From Anaerolineaceae bacterium UBA5211 (lineage in GTDB: Bacteria; Chloroflexota; Anaerolineae; Anaerolineales; Anaerolineaceae): a DNA stretch of 41,928 nt. The stretch spans positions 1,167 to 43,094 of the forward strand of contig DHVJ01000009.1 of NCBI GenBank assembly GCA_002412595.1. The letters are read 5' to 3'. Both the position numbers and the translations under genes were made by a program. Position 1 is the first letter of the stretch. Every line of letters begins with the position of its first letter. The notes under the pieces were generated by a model that was not told where the DNA came from, did no database searches, and worked only from the letters and a program-made list of their open reading frames with translations. Below, piece by piece: positions 14,614 to 22,211 of the stretch.

Positions 14614-15606
14614 TTATCCGCTCTCGCATCCTATACCGTCATTATCCCCATCAAACCCATGAGGGTCGCAATTGGGAACGCTAAACCGGCGGAAAGGGAT
14701 ATCTTTACAATCCAGATCATAGGAGACATCCGGGATACAAACACTTGGGTAACAGGGATCGCATCCCGCTCTTGGATCGGAAGTGGGTTCTGTTGCCGTG
14801 GGAGGGACAATAGCTTCTGACCAAAAACCCAGGGAATAAGTATTGGCGTGATTTTGAGCTTCGGTGAAAAGATTTGAACATGCAATATCCACATTATTGC
14901 TGGAAGCTTGTGCATAACCCTGAAATACAAGTAAATAATTTATGAAAATATCTCCATCTGTTTTAATTACGTATCGTAATAGATGGTTGGATTGATCAGT
15001 CTCTGAGGAATCCCTGATTAAAATTACTTCCTCCCCTTCAACCAGGTTTCTGTTTACGTCCAAAGCTTCTACACCGAAAAATTCAATTTGTTCGGGATCT
15101 TTACACTGCGGGCAGTCAATGCCAACATAGCTTACCGGAAATAGCTCTGATCCAATTTCCACTATGATTGAGGTGCCATCTATAATTTCAACCACCTTCC
15201 CGTAGGAAATATCTTTGTTTTGAGCGAGGCAGGGATATTTCTCAAATAACAATTGAATTGGGTCCGGGGTTTTAGAAGGCGTTATGGTAGGTTCTGGGCT
15301 GGGTGTATTCGGTGTGTTGGTTGAGGAAGCGGATAATAATTTATCTTTCGTAATCTGGGCGTATATTGTAGATGCGATTTCAGTAATGGATAGCGCGGGT
15401 AATTCGCTTGCGGATTCTTCATGGGGGTCTTGATTGCCAATAAAAAAACCGCATAGGAGGAAGAGAAAGCTTAAAATAAATATTGCCCCAATCAGCACTG
15501 ATTTCCCGTATTTTTGATTGTGTGAAGAAAAGTATTGGATCGGAACTGATTTGGTCTTTTGAAAGAACCGCGTTAAAGTATCTATTAATTTGTATATAAT
15601 TTCCAT
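14614..15606 (-). CDS. Membrane-anchored SNase-like/Excalibur protein with degenerate nuclease site
   Basis: A 330-residue protein with one N-terminal membrane helix (about residues 34-57), then a Thr/Pro-rich linker. An SNase-like OB-fold region follows, about residues 135-275 (YGKVVEIIDGTSIIVEIGS, VSYVGIDCPQC, SLGFWSEA). The C-terminal Excalibur motif has the DGDNDGIGCE calcium-binding pattern. The usual nuclease residues are lost. The metal Asp loop DGDT reads DGTS. The Arg of 'RYIGIDTPE' is Ser and the Glu of that motif is missing. The YGR motif is replaced by SNH. It is probably a binding or structural protein rather than an active nuclease. It is transcribed towards the tRNA. Confidence 0.75.
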   Translation of the reverse strand: MEIIYKLIDTLTRFFQKTKSVPIQYFSSHNQKYGKSVLIGAIFILSFLFLLCGFFIGNQDPHEESASELPALSITEIASTIYAQITKDKLLSASSTNTPNTPSPEPTITPSKTPDPIQLLFEKYPCLAQNKDISYGKVVEIIDGTSIIVEIGSELFPVSYVGIDCPQCKDPEQIEFFGVEALDVNRNLVEGEEVILIRDSSETDQSNHLLRYVIKTDGDIFINYLLVFQGYAQASSNNVDIACSNLFTEAQNHANTYSLGFWSEAIVPPTATEPTSDPRAGCDPCYPSVCIPDVSYDLDCKDIPFRRFSVPNCDPHGFDGDNDGIGCESG

Positions 15607-15717
15607 CGTTCTCCCTCCTCAACAATATTAATTATATGAAGAAAAGATTGTAATTTTTACATCTCCTGGTGTTCTTTGTAATCTGACTTTATATCTGGTG
15701 TTAAACCTGAAATAGTC

Positions 15718-15735
15718 TGTGTCAAGATTGACACA
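15718..15735. promoter_or_regulatory. Perfect 18-bp palindrome TGTGTCAA-GA-TTGACACA
   Basis: Two 8-bp arms are perfectly complementary around a 2-nt centre. The site lies in the 200-bp gap between two divergent genes, about 35 bp upstream of a TATAAT (15768-15773). A dimeric regulator binding here could control either gene. The right arm contains TTGACA, which may double as a -35 box. Confidence 0.55.
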
Positions 15736-15767
15736 AGGATTTTACATGGAGTTAACACCCGCGAATT

Positions 15768-15792
15768 TATAATAGCTCCTCGTATGGCGAGG
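15768..15792 (+). promoter_or_regulatory. TATAAT -10 box followed by a 5' UTR hairpin
   Basis: TATAAT lies at 15768-15773, with a CCTCG-TATGG-CGAGG hairpin at 15778-15792, just before the ATG at 15807. No Shine-Dalgarno is seen between the hairpin and the ATG. No good -35 lies at the right distance. Confidence 0.4.
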
Positions 15793-15806
15793 GCATTAAT
15801 ACATTT

Positions 15807-16544
15807 ATGACAACAACTTCATTGCAGGAAAGACCGATTCAACCTTCGAGTTCGGAAATTCGTGTTTTACCTGACAAACTTGGGATAGATATTGAACTGG
15901 TTGTCGTTTTTTTGTCTTTGCTGAGCTTGACTGGTCAATCGATTAAATATTTGACAGTTTATGATGAGGCTTTTGGGTTGATCCCGCTGGTCAATATGGG
16001 CAAAACCCTCTCGATCCCGACAATCTTTACGGTTTTGTTGTATTTCATGGCGTTTTTATTACTGGGAATGATTTCCGCTGTGAAACTGGCCGATAAAGAT
16101 CAGTTCAGGTGGCAATGGTGCGGATTGACGGGGCTATTTCTCTATTTGGCTTTTGATAGAGGTACTGCGTTGCACACTTATGTATTTAAACTGGTTCGCG
16201 GGTGGGTGAGTGGATTACTGCCATTTTTCCCATATCACCGCTGGGTATTCAGCCTGGGTCTGGTATTGATCATCCTGGTTTGTTTTTACCTCAAATTCTT
16301 CAAAGCGCTGCCCAAAGAAACGCTAAAACGAGCGTTGGTGTCTTTGGGGATATATTATTTGGGATTCCTGTTGATTGAGCGGTTTGGGGACGATTTTGCT
16401 GCAATTTATAGTACCAATTCATTCGTATTCAGCATATTACTGACCTTGGGAAAAACGCTGGAGATGTCCGGGTTGGCAGCTGCGACTTATACGCTTCTGA
16501 AATATTTAGAACTAACAATCCCGGAAATATCCCTGGAACTATAG
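15807..16544 (+). CDS. Polytopic membrane protein of unknown function, paralogue of 16650-17405
   Basis: A 245-residue protein with about six predicted membrane helices, starting near residue 28 (ELVVVFLSLLSL). I do not recognise a named family. It shares an ordered pattern with the gene downstream: a loop LSIPTIFTVLLYFM, FRWQWCGLTGLFLYLAFDRG followed by a His (ALH), and a final GKTLEMSGLAAATYTLLKY. Conserved polar residues inside helices (Asp, His, Glu) could bind a metal or cofactor, but that is only inference. The two genes are 105 bp apart and on the same strand. Confidence 0.7.
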   Translation: MTTTSLQERPIQPSSSEIRVLPDKLGIDIELVVVFLSLLSLTGQSIKYLTVYDEAFGLIPLVNMGKTLSIPTIFTVLLYFMAFLLLGMISAVKLADKDQFRWQWCGLTGLFLYLAFDRGTALHTYVFKLVRGWVSGLLPFFPYHRWVFSLGLVLIILVCFYLKFFKALPKETLKRALVSLGIYYLGFLLIERFGDDFAAIYSTNSFVFSILLTLGKTLEMSGLAAATYTLLKYLELTIPEISLEL

Positions 16545-16595
16545 CATGAAATCCCTTCATTTCAATCCGGGTAAATCTACAGAAAGGAGTATCAT

Positions 16596-16619
16596 TTGGT
16601 ACTAAGATTCAGCGGTTAA
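16596..16619 (+). other. Seven-codon upstream reading frame with a strong ribosome binding site
   Basis: GAAAGGAG (16582-16589) is followed at good spacing by TTG and six sense codons, then TAA TAA. It lies in the same frame as the gene starting 30 bp later. Either the downstream gene once started here, or it is a short leader peptide. That gene's own TTG start has no visible Shine-Dalgarno. Confidence 0.3.
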
Positions 16620-16649
16620 TAAAAGCTGATCTTTAAATCCGATAATAAT

Positions 16650-17405
16650 TTGAGCAATCATTCTTCAGAATCTACCCTGCCCCCGGAAGGCCAACATGCA
16701 TCAATTACCGGAGTTCGATTAAATCCGCGGAAAGTCTGTCTGCTTTTAGCGATCATCGCCCTGGGGTTTTCCCTGATCAGCTTGTTGACCCAGATGTTGG
16801 TTTACCAGGCTGGTTCTGCCAGGGCGAATTGGTTCATCCCGCTAATTGACGTTGACCACGAACTGTCGCTGCCTTCTATCTATTCAACTTTATTGTATGG
16901 CGCTATCGGTATTTTGTTGATATTGATCAGCAGGATGAAGTTCAATGAAAATGACTGTTACCGTTGGCATTGGCTTTTTCTCAGTCTCATTTTTTCTTTT
17001 TTGTGTTTTGATGAAGGCGCTTCCATTCATGAATTGAGCAGTGCTCCGATGGAAATGTTAGTTGGGGAGAGTGGCCTGCCCGGAATTAGGCAGTATGCGT
17101 GGGTCATTCCAGGCGTGATTCTGGTTTTGGCTGTTGCGATCGCGTATTGGAAATTTTTGATTTCCTTACCCCGACACATAAAGAAATGGCTGGCTATTGC
17201 TGGATTGATATATTTTGGCGGTTTGCTGGGTATGGAGACTTTGGGATCTATTTATGCGGGGACCCATGGCGCGAAAAATATTACCTATAACGTTCTGGTC
17301 ACGCTTGAGGAGTTCATGGAGATGAGTGGATTGGTACTGATTTTCTATGGGTTGCTCAATTACGTAAAAACAACTTATGAAACACTGCGGTTTCGGCTGC
17401 AATAA
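16650..17405 (+). CDS. Polytopic membrane protein of unknown function, paralogue of 15807-16544
   Basis: A 251-residue protein with about six membrane helices, read from a TTG start; no better start is in frame. It shares with its neighbour the LSLPSIYSTLLYG loop, the CYRWHWLFLSLIFSFLCFDEG segment followed by SIHE, and the C-terminal LEEFMEMSGLVLIFYGLLNY. The FDEGASIHE and EEFMEMSG blocks keep acidic and His residues that may be functional. The function is unknown. It is 30 bp downstream of a seven-codon frame with a good ribosome binding site. It converges on the GT39 gene, with only 29 bp between the stops. Confidence 0.7.
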   Translation: MSNHSSESTLPPEGQHASITGVRLNPRKVCLLLAIIALGFSLISLLTQMLVYQAGSARANWFIPLIDVDHELSLPSIYSTLLYGAIGILLILISRMKFNENDCYRWHWLFLSLIFSFLCFDEGASIHELSSAPMEMLVGESGLPGIRQYAWVIPGVILVLAVAIAYWKFLISLPRHIKKWLAIAGLIYFGGLLGMETLGSIYAGTHGAKNITYNVLVTLEEFMEMSGLVLIFYGLLNYVKTTYETLRFRLQ

Positions 17406-17434
17406 TGCATGGAAATTTATGTTGCGCTATCGTC

Positions 17435-19594
17435 TCAGTATAAGATGATATAGAAGGCATCACCAAAATTGAGCGGTTTACCTCCAGAAATTTCTAATAA
17501 ATCGCTTTCTTTTACTTTGACAATGACAATACTTTGAAAATCGGAATCACTTTCGGGTATCTTGTTGATGTTAAAGTTCTCGATACTATCAACATAAAAA
17601 TCATCCAAGTTGCTGAAATGGAAGGTGTTTGATAAAAGCGCGCGGTCTCTTTCGGTTGCATCCGGGGGTGTGATAATTTTTACTTTATCCCCGATGACTT
17701 CTTCACTGGATTGATGCAGATCTACGATGTTTGCGCTAATGAACTGGTATTCCTGGTAGGATAGCAGATCCTGATAGTAAGCCGGCATTCCAGCCAGGTA
17801 AAAAAGCATAATAGCCGCCAAATTGATCGATATCAGATCCAGTGTGTTTTTTTGCCAGGTCAGGTAGCAGATAATTCCGTAGATAAAAAGCAGCAGGACA
17901 AAGAAATAACTACCCATGTATTGGAAATAGGCAGCATCCACCGAGCCCAGGATATTAATCAAATCGCCGTCATGTAGATGGAAAAGATTGCCAAACAGTA
18001 AACTATGTGCCAGGACTTCCAGCAAAAATGGAAAGATCAGGGTAAACAGCAGGTGCTTTTTGAAAGTGGTCTTGCGGTAGGATTGCGATTCTTTCAGAGC
18101 CAAAAATGCCGCGATGATGAAGAGCGGGGTGAAGTACAGGATGTAACGGCCCATAATGCGGGTGGGTATTTCTCCGTTGTAAAGGGCACGCCAGGAATGC
18201 CTGACACAAGCTATCAGGAACCCAACCAACAGAGCTGCTACCAGAATAAACCAATTCTGTGTTTCCTTTTTCCATTCCCTAAATTTGGAAATTGGGAAAG
18301 TAAAGAAGAATGGCAGGACGGGAGCGGCCATTAAGATGAAATAGCAAAGGTAAACCACGAGCCAGATTAAAAGGTTATTCAGGGTTAGTTGACTGGCGGT
18401 GGTATTGGCGGTGATGCCAAAACCCAGCAGTTGTTTCAAGGGGACATTTGCAGCCAACCCGGAAAACAGCCATGGACTGTACCCGCACAGAATGCCAGTA
18501 CTTAACAGGAGCGCCATACCTGATTTCCGCCGGCTGGGGCGGATGACACTGTGTTCATTATCCGGATAGATAAACCACCAGGCTACTAACAGAAATGGAA
18601 TGACCGCCAGTGTGATATAGCGGGTCATGTAAAGCAGGCCAATGACAATGCCTGTCCATACGCTCCAAGCTTGAGAGAGCCGCGGCGATTGGGGCTGATG
18701 CAGGATGAAGAGAATAACCCACAGCAGGATGGGAAAATACAGGTTTTCGCTCATGATCACGCGCGGAAATAGAAGGTGATAGGGCAGGAAACAAGCCGCC
18801 GCAGCGATCAGAAAAGATTCCTTTTTGGGAAAATATTTCCGTGCAATCAGGAACAGCGGGAAGACAATACTGGAAGAATAAATCACATTCAACAATTTAA
18901 TGACATCGTAGGTGTGCTCGCCGAAGGCGAAGGCGATCGAAAGCATTAATGGATAGAGGAAGGGCGAATGATTGATGTTTTCAATAAAGAAATCACCAAA
19001 ATAGAGATAATTCGCCATTTCAAAATAGCGCATCTCATCGCCGCGGATGACGGGTCCATACGCGCTTGGTAGAACAAAAATCATTTTAACTGCGACCAAT
19101 AGGAAGAATAATCCCAAGATTGCCAAGAGCTCTTCCCCATTCTTCTTTGGACTCTCACTGGATTGTTTACCCAAAAATAGGTACCCAAACCAGGTGGTTG
19201 AGAACAATGCGGATTGCAGCCCAACGATGAACCCCCAAATCAGAAACGGCTTGAAATTCAGGTATATCTGTTCCAACTCTCCCAGGTTTTTCGGATTGAC
19301 ACTGAGCAGAAACAAATCCAGCGTGGTTGCTAAGACGCTCGCAATCATGACAATGAAGATTGTATGAGCATTGAATAAAAAGCGTTGAACTTTATCCTGT
19401 TGTTTGAATGTGCGCCAAAATTCCCAACATGAAAGTATGAGCAGGATCAATAAAAAAGCAACGAGAATGAGACGGGACACTGAAAGGTTGAGAAAGATTC
19501 TCTCGCTGGGCGCTGAACCGGTGTTTAAATTAATAACCAATAACGCCAGAGTTTCCAGCGAAAAAAGACCGAGATAAACCCGCCACCACTTCAA
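17435..19594 (-). CDS. Polytopic membrane glycosyltransferase, GT39/ArnT-like
   Basis: A 719-residue integral membrane protein with about 11-13 helices, typical of GT-C fold glycosyltransferases that use lipid-linked sugar donors. The first large extracytoplasmic loop has the expected acidic motif (PVIRGDEMRYFEMANYLYFG). It is followed by HSPFLYPLMLSIAFAFGE and the helical core (FPRVIMSENLYFPILLWVILF). The C-terminal ~130 residues form a soluble outer domain. The start is TTG, with AGGAG 8 bases before it. No partner glycan gene is adjacent, so the acceptor is unknown. It is transcribed alone. Confidence 0.75.
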   Translation of the reverse strand: MKWWRVYLGLFSLETLALLVINLNTGSAPSERIFLNLSVSRLILVAFLLILLILSCWEFWRTFKQQDKVQRFLFNAHTIFIVMIASVLATTLDLFLLSVNPKNLGELEQIYLNFKPFLIWGFIVGLQSALFSTTWFGYLFLGKQSSESPKKNGEELLAILGLFFLLVAVKMIFVLPSAYGPVIRGDEMRYFEMANYLYFGDFFIENINHSPFLYPLMLSIAFAFGEHTYDVIKLLNVIYSSSIVFPLFLIARKYFPKKESFLIAAAACFLPYHLLFPRVIMSENLYFPILLWVILFILHQPQSPRLSQAWSVWTGIVIGLLYMTRYITLAVIPFLLVAWWFIYPDNEHSVIRPSRRKSGMALLLSTGILCGYSPWLFSGLAANVPLKQLLGFGITANTTASQLTLNNLLIWLVVYLCYFILMAAPVLPFFFTFPISKFREWKKETQNWFILVAALLVGFLIACVRHSWRALYNGEIPTRIMGRYILYFTPLFIIAAFLALKESQSYRKTTFKKHLLFTLIFPFLLEVLAHSLLFGNLFHLHDGDLINILGSVDAAYFQYMGSYFFVLLLFIYGIICYLTWQKNTLDLISINLAAIMLFYLAGMPAYYQDLLSYQEYQFISANIVDLHQSSEEVIGDKVKIITPPDATERDRALLSNTFHFSNLDDFYVDSIENFNINKIPESDSDFQSIVIVKVKESDLLEISGGKPLNFGDAFYIILY

Positions 19595-19928
19595 ATGAAT
19601 TGCTCCTAAATTAAAAGAGATAATTAATGGATTGCCAAACGGCTATCATTTTAAAATGCTCTTTGAAGCTGCCGTGTAATTATTTTGTAATTTTTATGTT
19701 GAGAATCGTAATGTTTTAGAAATAGCGAAATGTAGCCGGCAATTTGTCGCGACGTTGTGCGGTCTTGTCTGTACTAATCTTACGTAATTTGGAGAAAAAT
19801 ACAAGATGAATTTTGTGGGTTATGAGAGTGCTAGATGATGAAAGAATGCTGCCCGGGAAGGATGCTATAATTTTTACATTGTGCATTGAGTCGCTCATTG
19901 GATGAAAGGTTCGTTAGCAGTGCGGAGA
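19595..19928. promoter_or_regulatory. Divergent intergenic region between the GT39 gene and the BNR_4 lipoprotein
   Basis: About 330 bp, A+T-rich, without a convincing gene. A TATAAT at 19866-19871 could be the -10 for the lipoprotein gene; no -35 consensus is seen upstream. AGGAG for the GT39 gene lies next to its TTG. No inverted repeat stands out. Confidence 0.4.
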
Positions 19929-21473
19929 ATGAATAAATTGAAACGTTTTATGGCAATTCTTTGTCTTTTTGGTATCATTTTTATATCCGCATGTGAAACA
20001 ACCGATCAAGATATTGCGTCAACCCCCATTTTAATTTCTCCATCAGGCAAGATTTATGATAGCACTCCGGTTTATCGTTGGCATGCCTTTTCTGGAGCTA
20101 CCCAATACCAAATCCAGGTTTTAGAAGGGGAACTCCGTATTTTTAATAAAGTATTAGAGAGTGAGAAAGCCTGTGAAGGTGACGTATGCAGTTTTTCCCC
20201 CTCAGCTACGATGAATCTGGACCAGCATCAATGGCGGGTGCGCGCTTTTGTGAATGAAGAGTGGCATGCTTACAGCGAATATATCAGTTTTAACTATGCC
20301 GCCGATAAACTGGTATTGGAACAGCATGCCTATAATCTTGAAGATTGTATCTATTCCTGGTGGACCTACCCATTGGCTAAACGGTATGTACATCTGCGGG
20401 ATAAAACCTACATTGGCTATACCGACAGCGAGGGATTTTCCGGAGTTGCCAGCATCGATAATGACAGCGGTCAAATTGTGAAAACACGTCTATATAAAAA
20501 TAGTTCAGCGGATGACCACAATGCGGTGGCGGTGGATGTGCTGCCGGATGGCCGCATCATCGCAGCCTATTCAGGCGGGCATATTAAAACCTCCAGGATG
20601 TATGTGCGGATATCCAGCAAACCGGAAAATATTGAAGAATTTGAAGAACCGATCGTGATTGAGGCCGGCAAGGCTACCACCTACGCTCAAATGCTGCAGA
20701 AATCCGGAAAAATTTGGTTGTTCTTCCGCACAGGGCGTGAACAAGAATCCTCCTGGTCTTACTCCGTCAGCGCGGACGGATTGACCTGGAGTGAACCGGT
20801 AGAAATTGTAGCAGGTGAGATGCAATATTACCTGAAGGTGATGGACACTATCGACAGTGATTTATTCCGGTTGGTCATGTATTCCAACCCTAATGCCGGG
20901 GATACCAATATCCGCCTGGGATTTTTCGACACAGAGACGGGTGAGTTGAAAAGGGCTGATGGAACTGTGCTGGGAACTACGCAGGTCAGCAAGGACTTAT
21001 TCCCGGTTATTATCGCCAATGAAGAGGGCCAAAATTGCCGTCTGCTGGATGTGGCTGTGACGGAAAGCGCACGCACGGTAGTGTCATACGCGGTTTTCAA
21101 CGGTGCTTCAGATGCTGAATATCGGGTGGGGATTTACTCCGACAGGCTAGTCGTTCTTCCGGTTGTTTCTGCTGGGGATGCTTTTTATACCAAGTCGGTT
21201 TACGTAGGCGGAATGGTTTTTGGGGAAGACGAGCATGATGTTTACCTTTCACGCGAAGAGGCCGGTAGGTGGTTGATTGAAGCTTACCATACAGACGACA
21301 TGCAATCATTCACGAAAACCCAATCTGTTTTTCGCAGCGAGCTTGGCCTGGTTGCTATCCGGCCGATCATTGAACGGGGAGGGAACAAGTTGATCTGGCA
21401 GGAAGGAACCTATAACCCGGAATCTTATTCCGATTTCCAAACCGATTTGCAATATATCCAATTGGAAAATTAG
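19929..21473 (+). CDS. BNR_4-repeat lipoprotein, possible surface polysaccharide-binding or -cleaving protein
   Basis: About 514 residues from the ATG giving MNKLKRFMAILCLFG and the lipobox ISAC; an in-frame ATG at 19902 is an alternative. An FN3-like domain follows the anchor (about residues 35-130: ISPSGKIYDSTPVYRWHAFS to HQWRVRAF). The rest resembles the BNR_4 beta-propeller family (PF15892). Its signature is DDHNAVAVDVLPDGRIIAAY, followed by GHIKTSRMYVRIS and Asp-box-like SADGLTWSEPV. BNR_4 proteins include some polysaccharide lyases, but others are uncharacterised, so no activity is assigned. It appears monocistronic and is followed by a strong palindrome. Confidence 0.75.
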   Translation: MNKLKRFMAILCLFGIIFISACETTDQDIASTPILISPSGKIYDSTPVYRWHAFSGATQYQIQVLEGELRIFNKVLESEKACEGDVCSFSPSATMNLDQHQWRVRAFVNEEWHAYSEYISFNYAADKLVLEQHAYNLEDCIYSWWTYPLAKRYVHLRDKTYIGYTDSEGFSGVASIDNDSGQIVKTRLYKNSSADDHNAVAVDVLPDGRIIAAYSGGHIKTSRMYVRISSKPENIEEFEEPIVIEAGKATTYAQMLQKSGKIWLFFRTGREQESSWSYSVSADGLTWSEPVEIVAGEMQYYLKVMDTIDSDLFRLVMYSNPNAGDTNIRLGFFDTETGELKRADGTVLGTTQVSKDLFPVIIANEEGQNCRLLDVAVTESARTVVSYAVFNGASDAEYRVGIYSDRLVVLPVVSAGDAFYTKSVYVGGMVFGEDEHDVYLSREEAGRWLIEAYHTDDMQSFTKTQSVFRSELGLVAIRPIIERGGNKLIWQEGTYNPESYSDFQTDLQYIQLEN

Positions 21474-21505
21474 CTTGACTATCAGCCCCAATCTTTCTAA
21501 CTGTT

Positions 21506-21532
21506 AATAATCATGCGTTTGGCATGATTATT
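21506..21532. promoter_or_regulatory. Perfect inverted repeat AATAATCATGC-N5-GCATGATTATT overlapping a promoter
   Basis: The 11-bp arms are perfect. Its right end overlaps TTGCAT (21531-21536), which lies 18 bp from TATTAT (21555-21560). That gives a plausible promoter for the gene at 21601, with an operator over the -35. It could instead act as a weak terminator for the upstream lipoprotein, but no T-run follows. Confidence 0.5.
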
Positions 21533-21600
21533 GCATTAAAGATATAGAAGAAATTATTATAGCGCTGCTGAGGTTAAATCACAGCAAAAGGAGTTGAGGC

Positions 21601-22149
21601 ATGTCAAGTTATTACAATATCCCCGGCGGTTTAACATGGGTAAAAAATAATCTACATATCATCATTGGCAATGAGCCATTAGAAGAAATTATGGAGTTTG
21701 GTGATACCTGGCGGGACCGCGGGCATACTCCGTTGGTACATGTGATCAGTCCGGCCATGGACGATGGAAAAATGTGGGACCAACATGAAGATGCGTCCGG
21801 TTTATTGGATAATGTTCCCTCCCATATTGATATGTTTATCGTTGATTTTTACAACTTGAGTGAGCCTGAACTACCGGCGACCTGGTGGACCAATACCTGG
21901 TTATTATGGGAATACAAGAGCAGCAGCGTCTATTTCAACGGCACACACAGCGAATTTGTTTCTACTTTTAAAATTGACCCGGAGACTACCCAGGACGATG
22001 ACGATTCCTCCAGCGACGACAGCTCAAGCGACGATTCTTCAGATAGCAGTTCATCGACTGTTACGCTGACTGCCACCACTACGCTGACCACTACCGGTGA
22101 CGTTAATCTCCATATCGTTTGCCCGCATTGTGGAGAGCAAATTATTTAA
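21601..22149 (+). CDS. Orphan protein with Asp/Ser-rich linker and C-terminal CxxC
   Basis: A 182-residue protein with a good Shine-Dalgarno (AAAAGGAG). I do not recognise the family with confidence. Residues 1-130 form a compact domain rich in Trp and Asp (WVKNNLHIIIGNEP, TPLVHVISPAMDDGKMW, WWTNTWLLWEYKSSSVYFNG). The last of these faintly resembles the end of GH25 lysozyme-like domains. There follow a run of about 25 Asp and Ser residues, a Thr-rich segment and a final CPHCGEQII. No signal peptide is seen. The single CxxC could be half of a zinc site or a tail motif shared with other proteins of this genome. A terminator follows directly. Confidence 0.7.
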   Translation: MSSYYNIPGGLTWVKNNLHIIIGNEPLEEIMEFGDTWRDRGHTPLVHVISPAMDDGKMWDQHEDASGLLDNVPSHIDMFIVDFYNLSEPELPATWWTNTWLLWEYKSSSVYFNGTHSEFVSTFKIDPETTQDDDDSSSDDSSSDDSSDSSSSTVTLTATTTLTTTGDVNLHIVCPHCGEQII

Positions 22150-22176
22150 AACCCAACTAACAGAAGAAAACAGTAA

Positions 22177-22211
22177 AGCAAGCCTGTTTTTAATAACAGG
22201 CCTGCTTTTTT
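22177..22211 (+). terminator. Rho-independent terminator after the orphan gene
   Basis: A hairpin with arms AGCA-GCCTGTT and AACAGGC-TGCT (one bulged or mismatched base) is followed by a run of T at 22206-22211. It overlaps the stop codon of the convergent flavoprotein gene, so it may serve both directions, though the minus-strand T-run is weak. Confidence 0.8.
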
